Origin: Phycicoccus sp. CSK15P-2
GTDB lineage: Bacteria > Actinomycetota > Actinomycetes > Actinomycetales > Dermatophilaceae
DNA: 64,000 bases
Direction: 5' to 3'
NCBI RefSeq assembly: GCF_016888005.1
Contig: NZ_JAFDVE010000002.1
Coordinates: 1-64,000, forward strand
Every line of letters starts with the position of its first letter. Position 1 is the stretch's first letter. The translations under genes were made by a program, and so were the position numbers. The notes below the pieces were generated by a model, which ran no database searches, was not told where the DNA came from, and worked only from the letters and a program-made list of their open reading frames with translations. Below, one piece after another: positions 46,069-55,178 of the stretch.

Positions 46069-47205
46069 TCAGCCGGGGTCGGGGTGCGGGCCGTGTGGGC
46101 CGTCATCCGGGGCGTCGACCGTCGGCGGGACGGTGACCGGGCCACCGAAGACCGGCTCCTCGCCCTCCGGCGGCGGCTCCTGCTTCGGGCTGATCGACCA
46201 CAGCAGCCACCCCAGCCCGCCGAGCGGCACCTCCATGACGTGCGTGATGAGTGAGAAGAGCACGACGCCGGCCGTCGCGGCGGCGGAGTCGGCTCCCCAG
46301 CCCACGAGGATGACGGTCGTCGCGGTCTCGGTCACGCCGACGCCGCCCGGCGTGATGCCGACCGCGGTGAGCAGCCGTCCCACGGCGTAGGCCCCGAACA
46401 GCAGGTTGAGCGGCAGCACCACCCCGGTCTCGCGCATGACGAGCCCGAACAGCACGTAGTAGATGCCGAAGAAGCCGACCATCCCGAGGGTCATCGACCA
46501 CCAGCGCCACCGGACGACGTCGATGATCCGTGCCCGCAGGTCCTGGACGAGCTCCTCGACGCTCATGGTCGACTCCGGCCTCCGTCGGCGGACCACCGGG
46601 CGGACGACGCGGTCGATCGCCGCACCGAGCCGCTGGGCGACCCGCTCGCTCGCGAGCATCCCTGCCACGGCACCGAGCACGGCGAGCCCGACGAGGGAAC
46701 CCCCGATCGCGAGGTCGGTGAGCGCACGGGGCAGGGTGACCCCGCTGAGCACGAGCACGAGGATGGCGACGACGGGCAGCGCGATCCGGGCCAGGACGTT
46801 CCAGACGCCGGTGACGATGGCCGACGTCGACGTCGCCCGGCGGGTGAAGCCCCACGAGCGGCACATCGCGAACGTCGCGGCGAGCCCCACCGCCCCGCCC
46901 CCGGGGAGCAGGTTGGACACCGACGACCCGCAGAGGTTGATGATCAGGGCCTTCCCGTGCGAGAGCCCGCGCAGCGACCCCGTGAAGGTGAACGTGTAGC
47001 AGTACAGACCGGCGAGCATGAGGGTCTGGAGGCCCAGCATGTGGAGCAGCGGGACCGTCCGGATCACCGCCCAGATGTCCGACCACGACGTCTGCGCGAA
47101 GTAGGGGAGCCCCCACACGAGCAGGACGACGGCGAGGGCCATCCCGAGCGCGAACTGGGCGAGCTGGCGCCCCTGAGTCGGGATCTCGACCCCGCCGGCC
47201 CTCAC
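46069..47205 (-). CDS. Flippase-like membrane protein (UPF0104 / lysylphosphatidylglycerol synthase TM family)
   Basis: A 378-residue protein with about eight to nine membrane helices. The INLCGSSVSNLLPGGGAVGLA segment near residue 85 and the later GRLLTAVGITPGGVGVTE match the conserved loops of the AglD/MprF transmembrane family, thought to move or modify lipids. A Pro/Asp-rich tail ends the protein. The GTG start overlaps the stop of the PIG-L deacetylase (GTGA), linking it to sugar-lipid chemistry. The substrate is unknown. Confidence 0.8.
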   Translation of the reverse strand: MRAGGVEIPTQGRQLAQFALGMALAVVLLVWGLPYFAQTSWSDIWAVIRTVPLLHMLGLQTLMLAGLYCYTFTFTGSLRGLSHGKALIINLCGSSVSNLLPGGGAVGLAATFAMCRSWGFTRRATSTSAIVTGVWNVLARIALPVVAILVLVLSGVTLPRALTDLAIGGSLVGLAVLGAVAGMLASERVAQRLGAAIDRVVRPVVRRRRPESTMSVEELVQDLRARIIDVVRWRWWSMTLGMVGFFGIYYVLFGLVMRETGVVLPLNLLFGAYAVGRLLTAVGITPGGVGVTETATTVILVGWGADSAAATAGVVLFSLITHVMEVPLGGLGWLLWSISPKQEPPPEGEEPVFGGPVTVPPTVDAPDDGPHGPHPDPG

Positions 47206-48050
47206 GGCAGGTCCTCGAAGATGTCGGTGCTCACACGTCCCCCTGGCGCTCTCGACGGGTCGCGGAACCATTCGCGCCCGAACACGAGATCGTAGAGCGG
47301 CCGGGGGACCCGGAGGAACGCGGCCAATGTCCGGTCCCCGGTCTGGACGCCCTCGCCCGGTTCGGCGGCGCCTCCGCCCGTGGCCTGTGAGGCGTGGGCC
47401 CGCATCGAGGTCCGCTTGGCCGCGACGTACCGGCGCACGTCGACCCGGTGGGTGATGTCGGCACGGGCGGTGAAGGCACGGTCGAAGGACGTCGGGTCGA
47501 ACTCGGCGGGGAAGCGGTACACGCGCGCGGCGAACCGGACCGCCCGGGCGATGGTGTCGCGCGGCACGGTCGCCTCGAGGACCCGCGGGGTCCCGGCGAC
47601 CTGCGCGGCCAGCGCGCCGACCTCGTGCACCCGGCGGTGGTCCCGGTGCCCGTACCCCCCGTTGACGTCGTAGGAGAGGAGGACGTCGGCGCGCTCGGTG
47701 CGCAGCACGGCGGCGAGCCGTTCGGCGGCCTCCTCGAGCGGTGCCCGGCAGAAGCGGACGACACCCGGGGCGTCGGGCTCGGGCTCGGCGCCGCTGCCGC
47801 TGTCGGCGTACCCGAGCCACTCGACCCGGGCCACCCCGAGCGCGGCGGCCGAGCGCTCCGCCTCGGCCAGTCGGAGGACCCCCAGTCGCTCGCCGCGACG
47901 CAGCTCGTCGTCGGCGAGACCCGCCCCGCCGTCGGTCGCGAGGACGAGGACGACCCGGTGGCCCTCCGCGGCGGCGCGAGCCATCGTGCCGGCCGTGAGG
48001 AGGGCCTCGTCGTCGGGGTGGGCGTGGAACGCCACGAGGGTGCGGGGCAT
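47202..48050 (-). CDS. PIG-L family deacetylase
   Basis: A 282-residue zinc-dependent N-acetylsugar deacetylase of the LmbE/MshB type. The metal-binding AHPDDEALLTAGTMA lies near residue 10, and the second His site in HRDHRRVHEVG near residue 125. MshB and Mca in this family deacetylate or cleave mycothiol precursors; the gene next to it encodes a flippase-like protein, so a glycolipid substrate is also possible. The ATG at 48050 has GGGAGG upstream. It is divergent from the glycosyltransferase gene with 36 bases between the starts. Confidence 0.87.
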   Translation of the reverse strand: MPRTLVAFHAHPDDEALLTAGTMARAAAEGHRVVLVLATDGGAGLADDELRRGERLGVLRLAEAERSAAALGVARVEWLGYADSGSGAEPEPDAPGVVRFCRAPLEEAAERLAAVLRTERADVLLSYDVNGGYGHRDHRRVHEVGALAAQVAGTPRVLEATVPRDTIARAVRFAARVYRFPAEFDPTSFDRAFTARADITHRVDVRRYVAAKRTSMRAHASQATGGGAAEPGEGVQTGDRTLAAFLRVPRPLYDLVFGREWFRDPSRAPGGRVSTDIFEDLP

Positions 48051-48086
48051 CGTCGCCCATCCTCCCGCATGGCAGGGTGGACCCTC

Positions 48087-49205
48087 GTGAAGGTCGCCCT
48101 CCTCTCGGACTGCTACCCACCGCGGGTCGGAGGCATCGAGCGGCAGGTCCACGACCTCGCCCACCGGCTCGCCGCGACCGGGCACGAGGTCGAGGTGTTC
48201 ACCGCGACGGCCGGCCCGGGCGGTGAGCGCAGGGGTGCCCGCACCCACGAGGCGGACCGGGTGGTCGTCCACCGGATGGCGGTGCCGCTGCCGGGCGGGG
48301 TACCGGTCAACCCGCTCGCACCCCCCGAGGTCCACCGCCGGCTCGACGCGGGCGGCTTCGACGTCGCCCACGGGCACCTCGGCGTCGTCAGCCCGTTCGC
48401 CACCGACCTCGTCCGCACGGCACTCGGTGCCGGCCTGCCGGTGGCGGCCACCTTCCACTGCGTGCTCGACCGTTCCCGGGTCGCGTTCCGCCTGGCCGGC
48501 CACGTGCGCCGCTGGGCGGCCCGGGGGGTGGCCCTGAGCGCGGTGTCGGGCATGGCGGCCACCCGGGTGCGTGACGTCGCGGGGGACGCCGACGTCGCGG
48601 TCCTGAACAACGGGATCGACGCGGCCTGGTGGGAGCGGGACGCGTCGCGTGGGCGTTCTGCCGAGGGTCTGCACGTCGACACCGTGATGCGGCTCGTCCG
48701 GCGCAAGCGCCCCCTCGCCCTCCTGGGCGCGCTGCACGGGGCGGGTGAGCTCTCCGGCGCAGCGGCTCCGCTGCGTGCGACGGTGGCGGGTGAGGGCCCG
48801 CAACGCCGGACGATGGAGGCCTACCTCCGGGGGAGGGGGATGCGGGGCGTCGAGCTGCCGGGGCGTCTGGGCCGCGAGGAGCTGCGGGACCTGCACCACG
48901 ACGCCGACGTCTACCTCACCGCGACGCGGCTGGAGGCCTTCGGCATCGCCGCGCTCGAGGCCCGGGCCGCGGGGCTACCGGTCGTCGCGCTGCGCGGCAC
49001 CGGTGTCGACGACATCGTCACGCACGGCGTCGACGGTCTGCTCGTCCCCGACGACGCCGGGCTCGCGACGGCCGTCGCGGGGCTCGCCGCCGACCCGGGA
49101 CGGCTCACCGCCCTGCAGGACGCCGCGCGCGAGGCCCCGCCACGCCAGGACTGGGCGAGCGCCGTGTCGGCCACCGTCGACGAGTACCGACGGGCCGGCG
49201 CGTGA
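48087..49205 (+). CDS. GT4 family glycosyltransferase
   Basis: A 372-residue retaining glycosyltransferase with two Rossmann domains. The N-terminus KVALLSDCYPPRVGGIERQ is the usual GT4 start, and the donor-binding EAFGIAALEARAAGLPVVAL is near residue 295. It resembles the phosphatidylinositol mannosyltransferase group in layout, but the donor and acceptor cannot be assigned. The GTG at 48087 is chosen because it places the family motif at residue 2; an ATG at 48069 would add six residues. It overlaps the Nudix gene by GTGA. Confidence 0.85.
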   Translation: MKVALLSDCYPPRVGGIERQVHDLAHRLAATGHEVEVFTATAGPGGERRGARTHEADRVVVHRMAVPLPGGVPVNPLAPPEVHRRLDAGGFDVAHGHLGVVSPFATDLVRTALGAGLPVAATFHCVLDRSRVAFRLAGHVRRWAARGVALSAVSGMAATRVRDVAGDADVAVLNNGIDAAWWERDASRGRSAEGLHVDTVMRLVRRKRPLALLGALHGAGELSGAAAPLRATVAGEGPQRRTMEAYLRGRGMRGVELPGRLGREELRDLHHDADVYLTATRLEAFGIAALEARAAGLPVVALRGTGVDDIVTHGVDGLLVPDDAGLATAVAGLAADPGRLTALQDAAREAPPRQDWASAVSATVDEYRRAGA

Positions 49206-49870
49206 TCACCGTCGTCGGCGAGGCGGACGGCCGACGGGTCGTCGCCGTCGAGCTCGGCCACGGTGCCGACCCCCGGGACGAGCTGCTCCGGCGCGGCTGG
49301 GCGTCGCGCGAGGTCCGGGTGGACGGCGGCCTCGGCGACCTCGTGCTCACCTTCACCGTGCAGGCCTCCTCGGAAGGGGCGCGCGGACCCGCCACCGTGC
49401 CCGTCGAGGGCGGGACGGCGAGGCGGCGGCGCGTCGCCGCCTACGCGGTCGTCGTCGCCGACGGCTCCCTCCTCCTGACCCAGCTCTCCGACCGCACCGG
49501 AGCGAGCGGGCGCTGGAACCTCCCCGGTGGAGGGCTGGACCCCGGTGAGGCCCCGGCGGACGCCGTCGTCCGGGAGGTCATGGAGGAGACCGGGCAGGTC
49601 GTGGACGCCGTCCGGCTCGTCGAGGTCGTCACCCGGCACTGGACGGGAGGCACCGGGGCGGAGAGCCTCGACAACCACGCCGTGCGCCTCCTCCACTCCG
49701 CCCGCTGCACGGAGCCGACCCGCCCCGTCGTGCACGACGTGGGCGGGTCGACGTCCGACGCGCGATGGGTGCCTCTCGAGAGGCTGGGGGAGATGCCGGT
49801 CGTGGCCACGGTGCCCACCGCGCTCGAGGCGGTCGGTCACCGGTGGGAGCATCCCTGGCCTCAGTCCTGA
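49202..49870 (+). CDS. Nudix hydrolase with an N-terminal extension
   Basis: A 222-residue protein. The Nudix box GGGLDPGEAPADAVVREVME continuing to EETGQ lies near residue 120 and is complete, so it should cleave a nucleoside diphosphate-linked substrate using Mg2+. Residues 1-75 form an extra region without a known family, which may give specificity. The start overlaps the glycosyltransferase stop; a role in turnover of nucleotide sugars is possible but unproven. The 3' end overlaps the convergent gene by ten bases. Confidence 0.85.
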   Translation: MITVVGEADGRRVVAVELGHGADPRDELLRRGWASREVRVDGGLGDLVLTFTVQASSEGARGPATVPVEGGTARRRRVAAYAVVVADGSLLLTQLSDRTGASGRWNLPGGGLDPGEAPADAVVREVMEETGQVVDAVRLVEVVTRHWTGGTGAESLDNHAVRLLHSARCTEPTRPVVHDVGGSTSDARWVPLERLGEMPVVATVPTALEAVGHRWEHPWPQS

Positions 49871-50193
49871 CGCCGGCTCGCGCGCAGTCCGAGGGCTCCG
49901 ACGCCGAGGACGAGGAGGCCGCCACCGACGACGACCCACGGCCCGACGTCCTCCCACGGCACCGAGACGTCGACGGTCAGGCTCAGCCCGCACACGACCG
50001 CCGTGACGAGCCCCAGCATCCCGAGGACGAGCCCGAACGGCGCCGGTCCCTGGCGGTACGTCGGCCCCGGTGAGGCTCCGGACGCACCTGCCGTGGACCC
50101 GACGGTGTCGGTGGTCGGGGCGTCCGCGTCGTCCCGGTCGTCGCCCAGGCCGAGATCCTCGGCCAGGGGGCGGGTGGTGTCGTCGGTGGTCAT
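49861..50193 (-). CDS. Small two-helix membrane protein downstream of the PspC gene
   Basis: A 110-residue protein with an acidic N-terminal half (residues 1-45) and two hydrophobic helices (about 52-72 and 85-103). Its ATG overlaps the stop of the PspC/LiaF-like gene, so it belongs to that operon. I do not recognise a family. The protein may interact with the PspC module in the membrane. Confidence 0.75.
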   Translation of the reverse strand: MTTDDTTRPLAEDLGLGDDRDDADAPTTDTVGSTAGASGASPGPTYRQGPAPFGLVLGMLGLVTAVVCGLSLTVDVSVPWEDVGPWVVVGGGLLVLGVGALGLRASRRQD

Positions 50194-51572
50194 GACTGCT
50201 CCTCGATGACGATGCTGCCGAAGTCGACGTGGGTCCGGACGACGAGGTCGGGGGTGTCGTCCCCGATGACGACCTCTTCGGTGACGTCGGTGCCGTTGCG
50301 GGCGAAGACGGTGCGGTCCCCGACGTACTCGGTGACCTCCTCGTGCCGGATCTCGCCGAAGTCGATGGACGACTCGACCCGCAGGTCGAGGCCGTCGGGG
50401 ACCCGGACGACGAGCTGGCCCGCGGTGAGGTCGGCGTCGATCGTGGGCGGGTCGTCGGACGAGTCCAGGGTGGGCAGGCCACTCAGCGCCGTGAGGTCCA
50501 GCGTCGCGTCACCGGCACCGAGCGAGTAGTCCGCCGGGAGGGAGGCCGCCGTCGGGGTCCAGACCCGGTCGCCGATCCTGTCCTCGGGAATGTTCGACGC
50601 GGCGGCGGTGGCGATCGTGGGGACGGCGAGGACGGCCACGAGGAAGCCGCTGAACCCGGCCGCCCTTCCGCTCAGCGCGAGGGCGATGACGACGACCGAG
50701 ACGCCCGTCAGGGCGAGGGCGAACCCGAGGGCGGCGGGGACCGCGTCCAGCCCGAGCGGGTCGGACAGCGCGATCCCGGCGCCGAACAGGGCGACGGCGA
50801 GTCCGAGCGACATGAGGCCGACGTACCCGCTGGGCCGGCGCCTGCGGGGGCTGGGCGGCGGGGGAGGTACCAGCTCCGCCGACCGCGGGGGCGTCGGAGG
50901 TGCCGGTGGCGGCGTGTTCCACCCACCCGGTTCGCCGTACCGTGGCGGGGACCATCCACCGGGTTCGCCGTAGCGCGCGGGCCGGGCGGGCGCCGGGCCC
51001 GGGGCCGCCGGGACGCCGGCCGGCGCGAACGAGCTCGTCGGGGCTGCCATGGTCGGTCCTTCCGTCGGTGGTGGCGGGGGTGTGGTCACGGCGGGGTCGG
51101 GGCGGGGCGTGGACGTCCCGGAGGGACTGGCGCGGGTGGCGAGGAACCACACGACGAGCACGACCGGGAGGAGGACCCACAGGCTCCCGTTCCAGTCGGC
51201 ACCGCTCAGGCCGTAGGACACGACCCCGCCGACGAAGAACACCGACGTCGCGACGAGCAGGAGCACCGCGGGCCCGTCGCCGTGCCGCAACGCGCGCTCG
51301 GCGAGCATCCGGCCGCCCCGGTCGGGCAGCAGGAGCCAGAGGACGAGGTACAGCGGGATCCCGAGGCCACCGGCGAACGTGAGCACGACGGCGGCTGCGC
51401 GGATGAGGAGCGGGTCGACGTCGAACCGTGCCGCGATGCCCGCGCAGACCCCGCCGAACCAGCGGCGGTCGGTGTCCCGGTGCCACCCGCTCGTGCGCAG
51501 CCGGTCGAAGAGGTCGTCCAGGGTGCTGTCGCCGCGGGAGGGCGCCGGCCCGTAGTGAGAGGTGTCCGTCAT
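50190..51572 (-). CDS. PspC domain protein with LiaF-like C-terminus
   Basis: A 460-residue membrane protein. Residues about 33-90 are a PspC domain (GGVCAGIAARFDVDPLLIR, then YLVLWLLLPD). After more helices comes a Pro-rich cytoplasmic linker with two RYGEPGGW copies, another set of helices (about 255-325), and a beta-rich C-terminal part (LGAGDATLDLTAL; VRVPDGLDLRVESSIDFGEI) like that of LiaF/DUF2154 proteins. LiaF and PspC proteins restrain envelope-stress kinases. It is divergent from a PspC-fused histidine kinase, its likely partner. Confidence 0.85.
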   Translation of the reverse strand: MTDTSHYGPAPSRGDSTLDDLFDRLRTSGWHRDTDRRWFGGVCAGIAARFDVDPLLIRAAAVVLTFAGGLGIPLYLVLWLLLPDRGGRMLAERALRHGDGPAVLLLVATSVFFVGGVVSYGLSGADWNGSLWVLLPVVLVVWFLATRASPSGTSTPRPDPAVTTPPPPPTEGPTMAAPTSSFAPAGVPAAPGPAPARPARYGEPGGWSPPRYGEPGGWNTPPPAPPTPPRSAELVPPPPPSPRRRRPSGYVGLMSLGLAVALFGAGIALSDPLGLDAVPAALGFALALTGVSVVVIALALSGRAAGFSGFLVAVLAVPTIATAAASNIPEDRIGDRVWTPTAASLPADYSLGAGDATLDLTALSGLPTLDSSDDPPTIDADLTAGQLVVRVPDGLDLRVESSIDFGEIRHEEVTEYVGDRTVFARNGTDVTEEVVIGDDTPDLVVRTHVDFGSIVIEEQS

Positions 51573-51687
51573 GACGCCCAGCCTTCCGGCCGGGGGGTCG
51601 ACCCGCCATGAGGGTCGACCCTGACCCCTCCCTGACCGGACCCCGGCGAGGGTCCCCAGGCGGCCGGACGTGCGTCAGGATGGTGCC

Positions 51688-52941
51688 GTGCCCACCCCCT
51701 ACCAGCCCGCCGCGACCCGGCTCGGCCCCGAGGCCGTCCCCGAGCCGGCCCCGGTGTCGGCGCGTCCGCCGCTCGTGCGCTCGCGCGCGGGGTGGACGCC
51801 CGGGGTCTGCGCCGCGATCGCCCGCCATCTCGGGGTCTCGGTCACTGCCGTGCGGCTCGCGGTGGTGGTCCTCGCCTTCTCGGGGGGCGCGGGCATCGCG
51901 GCCTACGGCTTCCTCTGGGCCCTGACACCGCTGGAGGACGTGGCCCCGGAGGGCGAGCCCTCCGCGCTGTGGAGCGACCGCCGACGGTCGGTGCTCGTCA
52001 TCGTCGGCGGGGTCGTGCTCGTCGTGGTCGGTCTGGCGCTCTCGGTGCCAGGAGTGGGGGTCACGGTCCGCAGCTCGGTCCTCGTGCCCGCCTTCGTCAT
52101 CGGGGTCGGCGCGGTCGTCGCCTGGTCCAACCTCGACGAGGCACAGCGGGGGCGCTGGCTCGCCGGGGGCCGCGGCGGTGTCGGATGGGTGCGCGTGGCG
52201 CTCGGCACGGCGCTCGCGCTCGTCGGCATCCTCGTCCTCGTGACCCGGGGTAACTCGGTCTCCGAGGTGTGGGACGCGCTCCTCTCCGCCGTCGCCGTGC
52301 TGCTCGGCACCCTCTTCCTCGTCGCCCCGTGGGCCGTGCAGCTGTGGGGCGACCTGCGGCGCGAGCAGGTCGCGGCCGCTCGGGCCACCGAGCGCGCCGA
52401 CATCGCCGCGCACCTGCACGACTCGGTGCTCCAGACCCTGGCCCTCATCCAGCGGCAGTCCGGTGACCCGGCGTCGGTGACCCGGCTCGCCCGTGCCCAG
52501 GAGCGCGAGCTGCGGTCCTGGCTGTACGACGGCCCGCAGGGCTCCCAGGAGTCGCTTGCGGCGGCCGTGACCGAGGTCGCGCACGAGGTCGAGGACCTGC
52601 ACGGCGTGCCGGTCGACCTCGTCGTCACCGGGGACCGGCCCTTCGAGCAGCACGGGTCCGCGCTCTCGCGGGCGATGCGCGAGGCGCTGCTCAACGCCGT
52701 CCGGCACGCGGCGCCGCCGATCACCGCCTATGTCGAGATCGGCCCGTCCGGGGTCGAGGCGTTCGTCCGCGACCGTGGGGAGGGCTTCGACCTCGACGCG
52801 GTACCCGAGGACCGGCTCGGCGTCCGCCAGTCCGTGCTCGGCAGGATGGAGCGACACGGTGGTGCCGCCCGCGTCCGGAGACGCGAGGACGGCACCGAGG
52901 TCGAGCTGCGGCTGCCACCGCTGGAAGGAGACCCGTCATGA
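51688..52941 (+). CDS. PspC-domain sensor histidine kinase (LiaS/DesK type)
   Basis: A 417-residue kinase. An N-terminal PspC domain (about residues 35-95: GVCAAIARHLGVSVTAVR) is followed by membrane helices to about 225. The phospho-acceptor box is AAHLHDSVLQTLALIQRQ near residue 245, and the ATPase domain has MREALLNAVRHA and DRGEGFDL. The PspC part probably senses envelope state together with the divergent PspC/LiaF-like protein. CAGGAT at 51676-51681 lies six bases before the GTG. It overlaps the regulator gene by ATGA. Confidence 0.9.
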   Translation: MPTPYQPAATRLGPEAVPEPAPVSARPPLVRSRAGWTPGVCAAIARHLGVSVTAVRLAVVVLAFSGGAGIAAYGFLWALTPLEDVAPEGEPSALWSDRRRSVLVIVGGVVLVVVGLALSVPGVGVTVRSSVLVPAFVIGVGAVVAWSNLDEAQRGRWLAGGRGGVGWVRVALGTALALVGILVLVTRGNSVSEVWDALLSAVAVLLGTLFLVAPWAVQLWGDLRREQVAAARATERADIAAHLHDSVLQTLALIQRQSGDPASVTRLARAQERELRSWLYDGPQGSQESLAAAVTEVAHEVEDLHGVPVDLVVTGDRPFEQHGSALSRAMREALLNAVRHAAPPITAYVEIGPSGVEAFVRDRGEGFDLDAVPEDRLGVRQSVLGRMERHGGAARVRRREDGTEVELRLPPLEGDPS

Positions 52942-53648
52942 CGACACCCCCGACCGCCAGGTCCACCCCGATCAGGGTCGTGCTCGTCGACGACCACCGG
53001 ATGTTCCGCACGGGTGTGCGGGCCGAGCTCACGGAGGCCATGGCCGCCGGTGGGCCGGTCTGCGAGTTCGTCGGCGAGGCTCCGGACGTCGACACGGCCG
53101 TGTCCGTCATCCGCACGGAGACCCCGGACGTGGTGCTCCTCGACGTCCACCTGCCCGGCGGGTCCGGCAACGGCGGCGGCGACGTCATCCGCGGATGTGC
53201 CGGTGTCGAGACCGCCGACGGGACGCCGGTGCGGTTCCTCGCGCTGTCGGTGTCGGACGCGGCCGAGGACGTCATCGCGACGATCCGGGCCGGGGCGCGT
53301 GGCTACGTGACCAAGACGATCACCGCACGCGACCTCGTCACCGCCATCCAGCGGGTCGCCGACGGAGACGCGGTCTTCTCGCCCCGGCTCGCCGGGTTCG
53401 TCCTCGACGCCTTCGGCGCGGCGGCCGGCGAGATCGCGGAGGTGGACGAGGAGCTCGACCGCCTGTCCGCCCGCGAGCGGGAGGTGATGCGGCTCATCGC
53501 GCGCGGCTACCAGTACAAGGAGGTCGCCAAGGAGCTGTTCATCTCGGTCAAGACCGTCGAGACGCACGTGTCGTCCGTGCTGCGCAAGCTGCAGCTGAGC
53601 TCGCGGCACGAGCTCACCGCCTGGGCGATGGGGCGCCGCCTCGTCTGA
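52938..53648 (+). CDS. LuxR-type (NarL family) response regulator
   Basis: A 236-residue regulator. The receiver domain has VVLVDDHRMFRTGVRAEL with the acidic pair, the phosphorylated Asp in VVLLDVHLPGGSGNGGG, and the conserved Lys in GYVTKTI. The C-terminal helix-turn-helix begins LSAREREVMRLIARGYQYKE and ends SVKTVETHVSSVLRKL. The receiver has a Gly-rich insertion (GGSGNGGGD) after the phosphorylation site, as in many actinobacterial relatives. It is coupled to the PspC kinase and should control envelope-stress genes, probably including the divergent PspC operon. Confidence 0.92.
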   Translation: MTTPPTARSTPIRVVLVDDHRMFRTGVRAELTEAMAAGGPVCEFVGEAPDVDTAVSVIRTETPDVVLLDVHLPGGSGNGGGDVIRGCAGVETADGTPVRFLALSVSDAAEDVIATIRAGARGYVTKTITARDLVTAIQRVADGDAVFSPRLAGFVLDAFGAAAGEIAEVDEELDRLSAREREVMRLIARGYQYKEVAKELFISVKTVETHVSSVLRKLQLSSRHELTAWAMGRRLV

Positions 53649-53671
53649 ACGCAGCCCCCGGGCGTCCGGTC

Positions 53672-55030
53672 TCAGAGCGACACGACGAGCAGCGTCCCGG
53701 CGAGGACGACACCGGACGCCAGCAGCGTGACGGTCGTGTACCCGAGGATGTCGCGCATCCTCAGCCCGGCGATGGCGAGCAGCGGCAGCGCCCAGAACGG
53801 CTGGACCATGTTCGTTCACTGGTCGCCGTAGGCCACCGCCATGACCGCGACCGACGGGTCGACCCCGAGCTGCCCGGCCGCCTCGAGGAGCACCGGCCCC
53901 TGGACAGCCAGCTGGCCGCCACCGGACGGCACGAAGAGGTTGACGACCCCGGCGGACAGGAACGCGAGCACCCCGAACGTCTGCGGGGAGGCCACGCTCG
54001 TGATGGCGTCGGAGAGCACCTCGATGAGCCCCGATGCGGTCATGATGCCGAGGATCCCGGCGTAGAGCGGGAACTGCAGGAGGATCTCGCCGACGTTGGA
54101 GGCCGCGTTCTTGGTCAGGGCGATGAGCTCGAAGGGGTTGTGGACGAGCAGTAGGACGAGGGCGAGGAACGTCCAGTTGACGACGTCCAGGGTGAGGGTG
54201 CCGCCGTCCGCGACGTGCAGCGCGAGGTAGGCGACGAGCAGGAGCCCGAGGGCGAGTGTCGGGAGCCGGCTGGCGTCGACCCGGTCGGCGGGGGTGACGA
54301 TGTCGTCGTCGAGGGCCGGGCCGTCGTCCCGGGCGTCGACCTCGAGCTCGACCACCCGGTCGTCCTCGCGCGGGGCCACGAGGAAGAGCGCCGCCGCGAC
54401 GGCGGCGACGACGAGGACCACTGCGACGACGTTCCAGACGGCGAACGTGGTCTGCGACAGCGGGAGCGGGGCGCCGAGCTGCTCGGCGACGAACGAGTCG
54501 GGTGTCGCGGCGGTGAGGGGCGCGCTGCCCGAGTAGCCCATGTGCCAGACGACGAAGCCGGAGAACCCGGCCGCGACGAGCATGGGGAAGTGCAGCCGTA
54601 TCCCCTTCTCCCGGCCCTGGGCCGCGACCTCCTGGGCGAGCAGCGCCCCGACGACCAGGCCCAGGCCCCAGGTGACGAGCGAGGCGACCGCGGCCACCGC
54701 GAAGACGAACACGTAGGCGCCGGCGGGTGAGCCCGGGACGGCACCCAGCGCGCGGAGCAGGCGGCGGACGGGCCGGGTGTGCGCCAGCGTGTGCCCGAGC
54801 AGGAGGATGAGCGCCATCTGGGTGATGAACGCGAGCAACCCCGACAGCCCGTCGCCCCACCCCGTCACGACCTCCTTCGGCCCGGCGTCGGTGAGCAACA
54901 GCGCCATGAGGGCGACGACGAAGGTGAGGGCGACGGCGAAGACGAGGGCGGAGGGGATGTACCGCTCGACGACGGTGTTGACGGGCCGCATCGCGCGGGC
55001 GAGCGTCCGTCCGCGGGGGGAGTCGGGCAC
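53672..55030 (-). pseudogene. Short-chain fatty acid transporter (AtoE family), interrupted by an in-frame TGA
   Basis: The frame from GTG 55030 (AGGAGG five bases upstream) encodes 404 residues of an AtoE-type membrane transporter and stops at a TGA at 53818-53816. The family reads GE/DxW-NMxQPFWALP here: this gene reads YGDQ, stop, TNMVQPFWALPLLAIAG and continues in frame for 47 more codons to the real TGA at 53674-53672, including two more membrane segments. A single G-to-A change (TGG to TGA) explains it. The protein lacks the last two helices unless the stop is read through or is a sequencing error. Confidence 0.85.
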
Positions 55031-55178
55031 GGGGTCCTCCTGGCGTCGGCGGCAGGGCTGCGCTGCACGGTAGCGACACCCCGGGGCCGGCGCCTGCCGG
55101 AGAGCAGCGGCCCGGGGCGGCTCCCCGCGAGCCGACCGCGGGCCGGGTCGTGCCGGTCGGGCCCCTAGGCTGTACGGC

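Noticed and set aside
53816-53818. Selenocysteine or programmed readthrough at the in-frame TGA of the AtoE gene
   Set aside because: The family has Trp at this position, not Cys or Sec, and nothing suggests a recoding element; a nonsense mutation or sequencing error is simpler.
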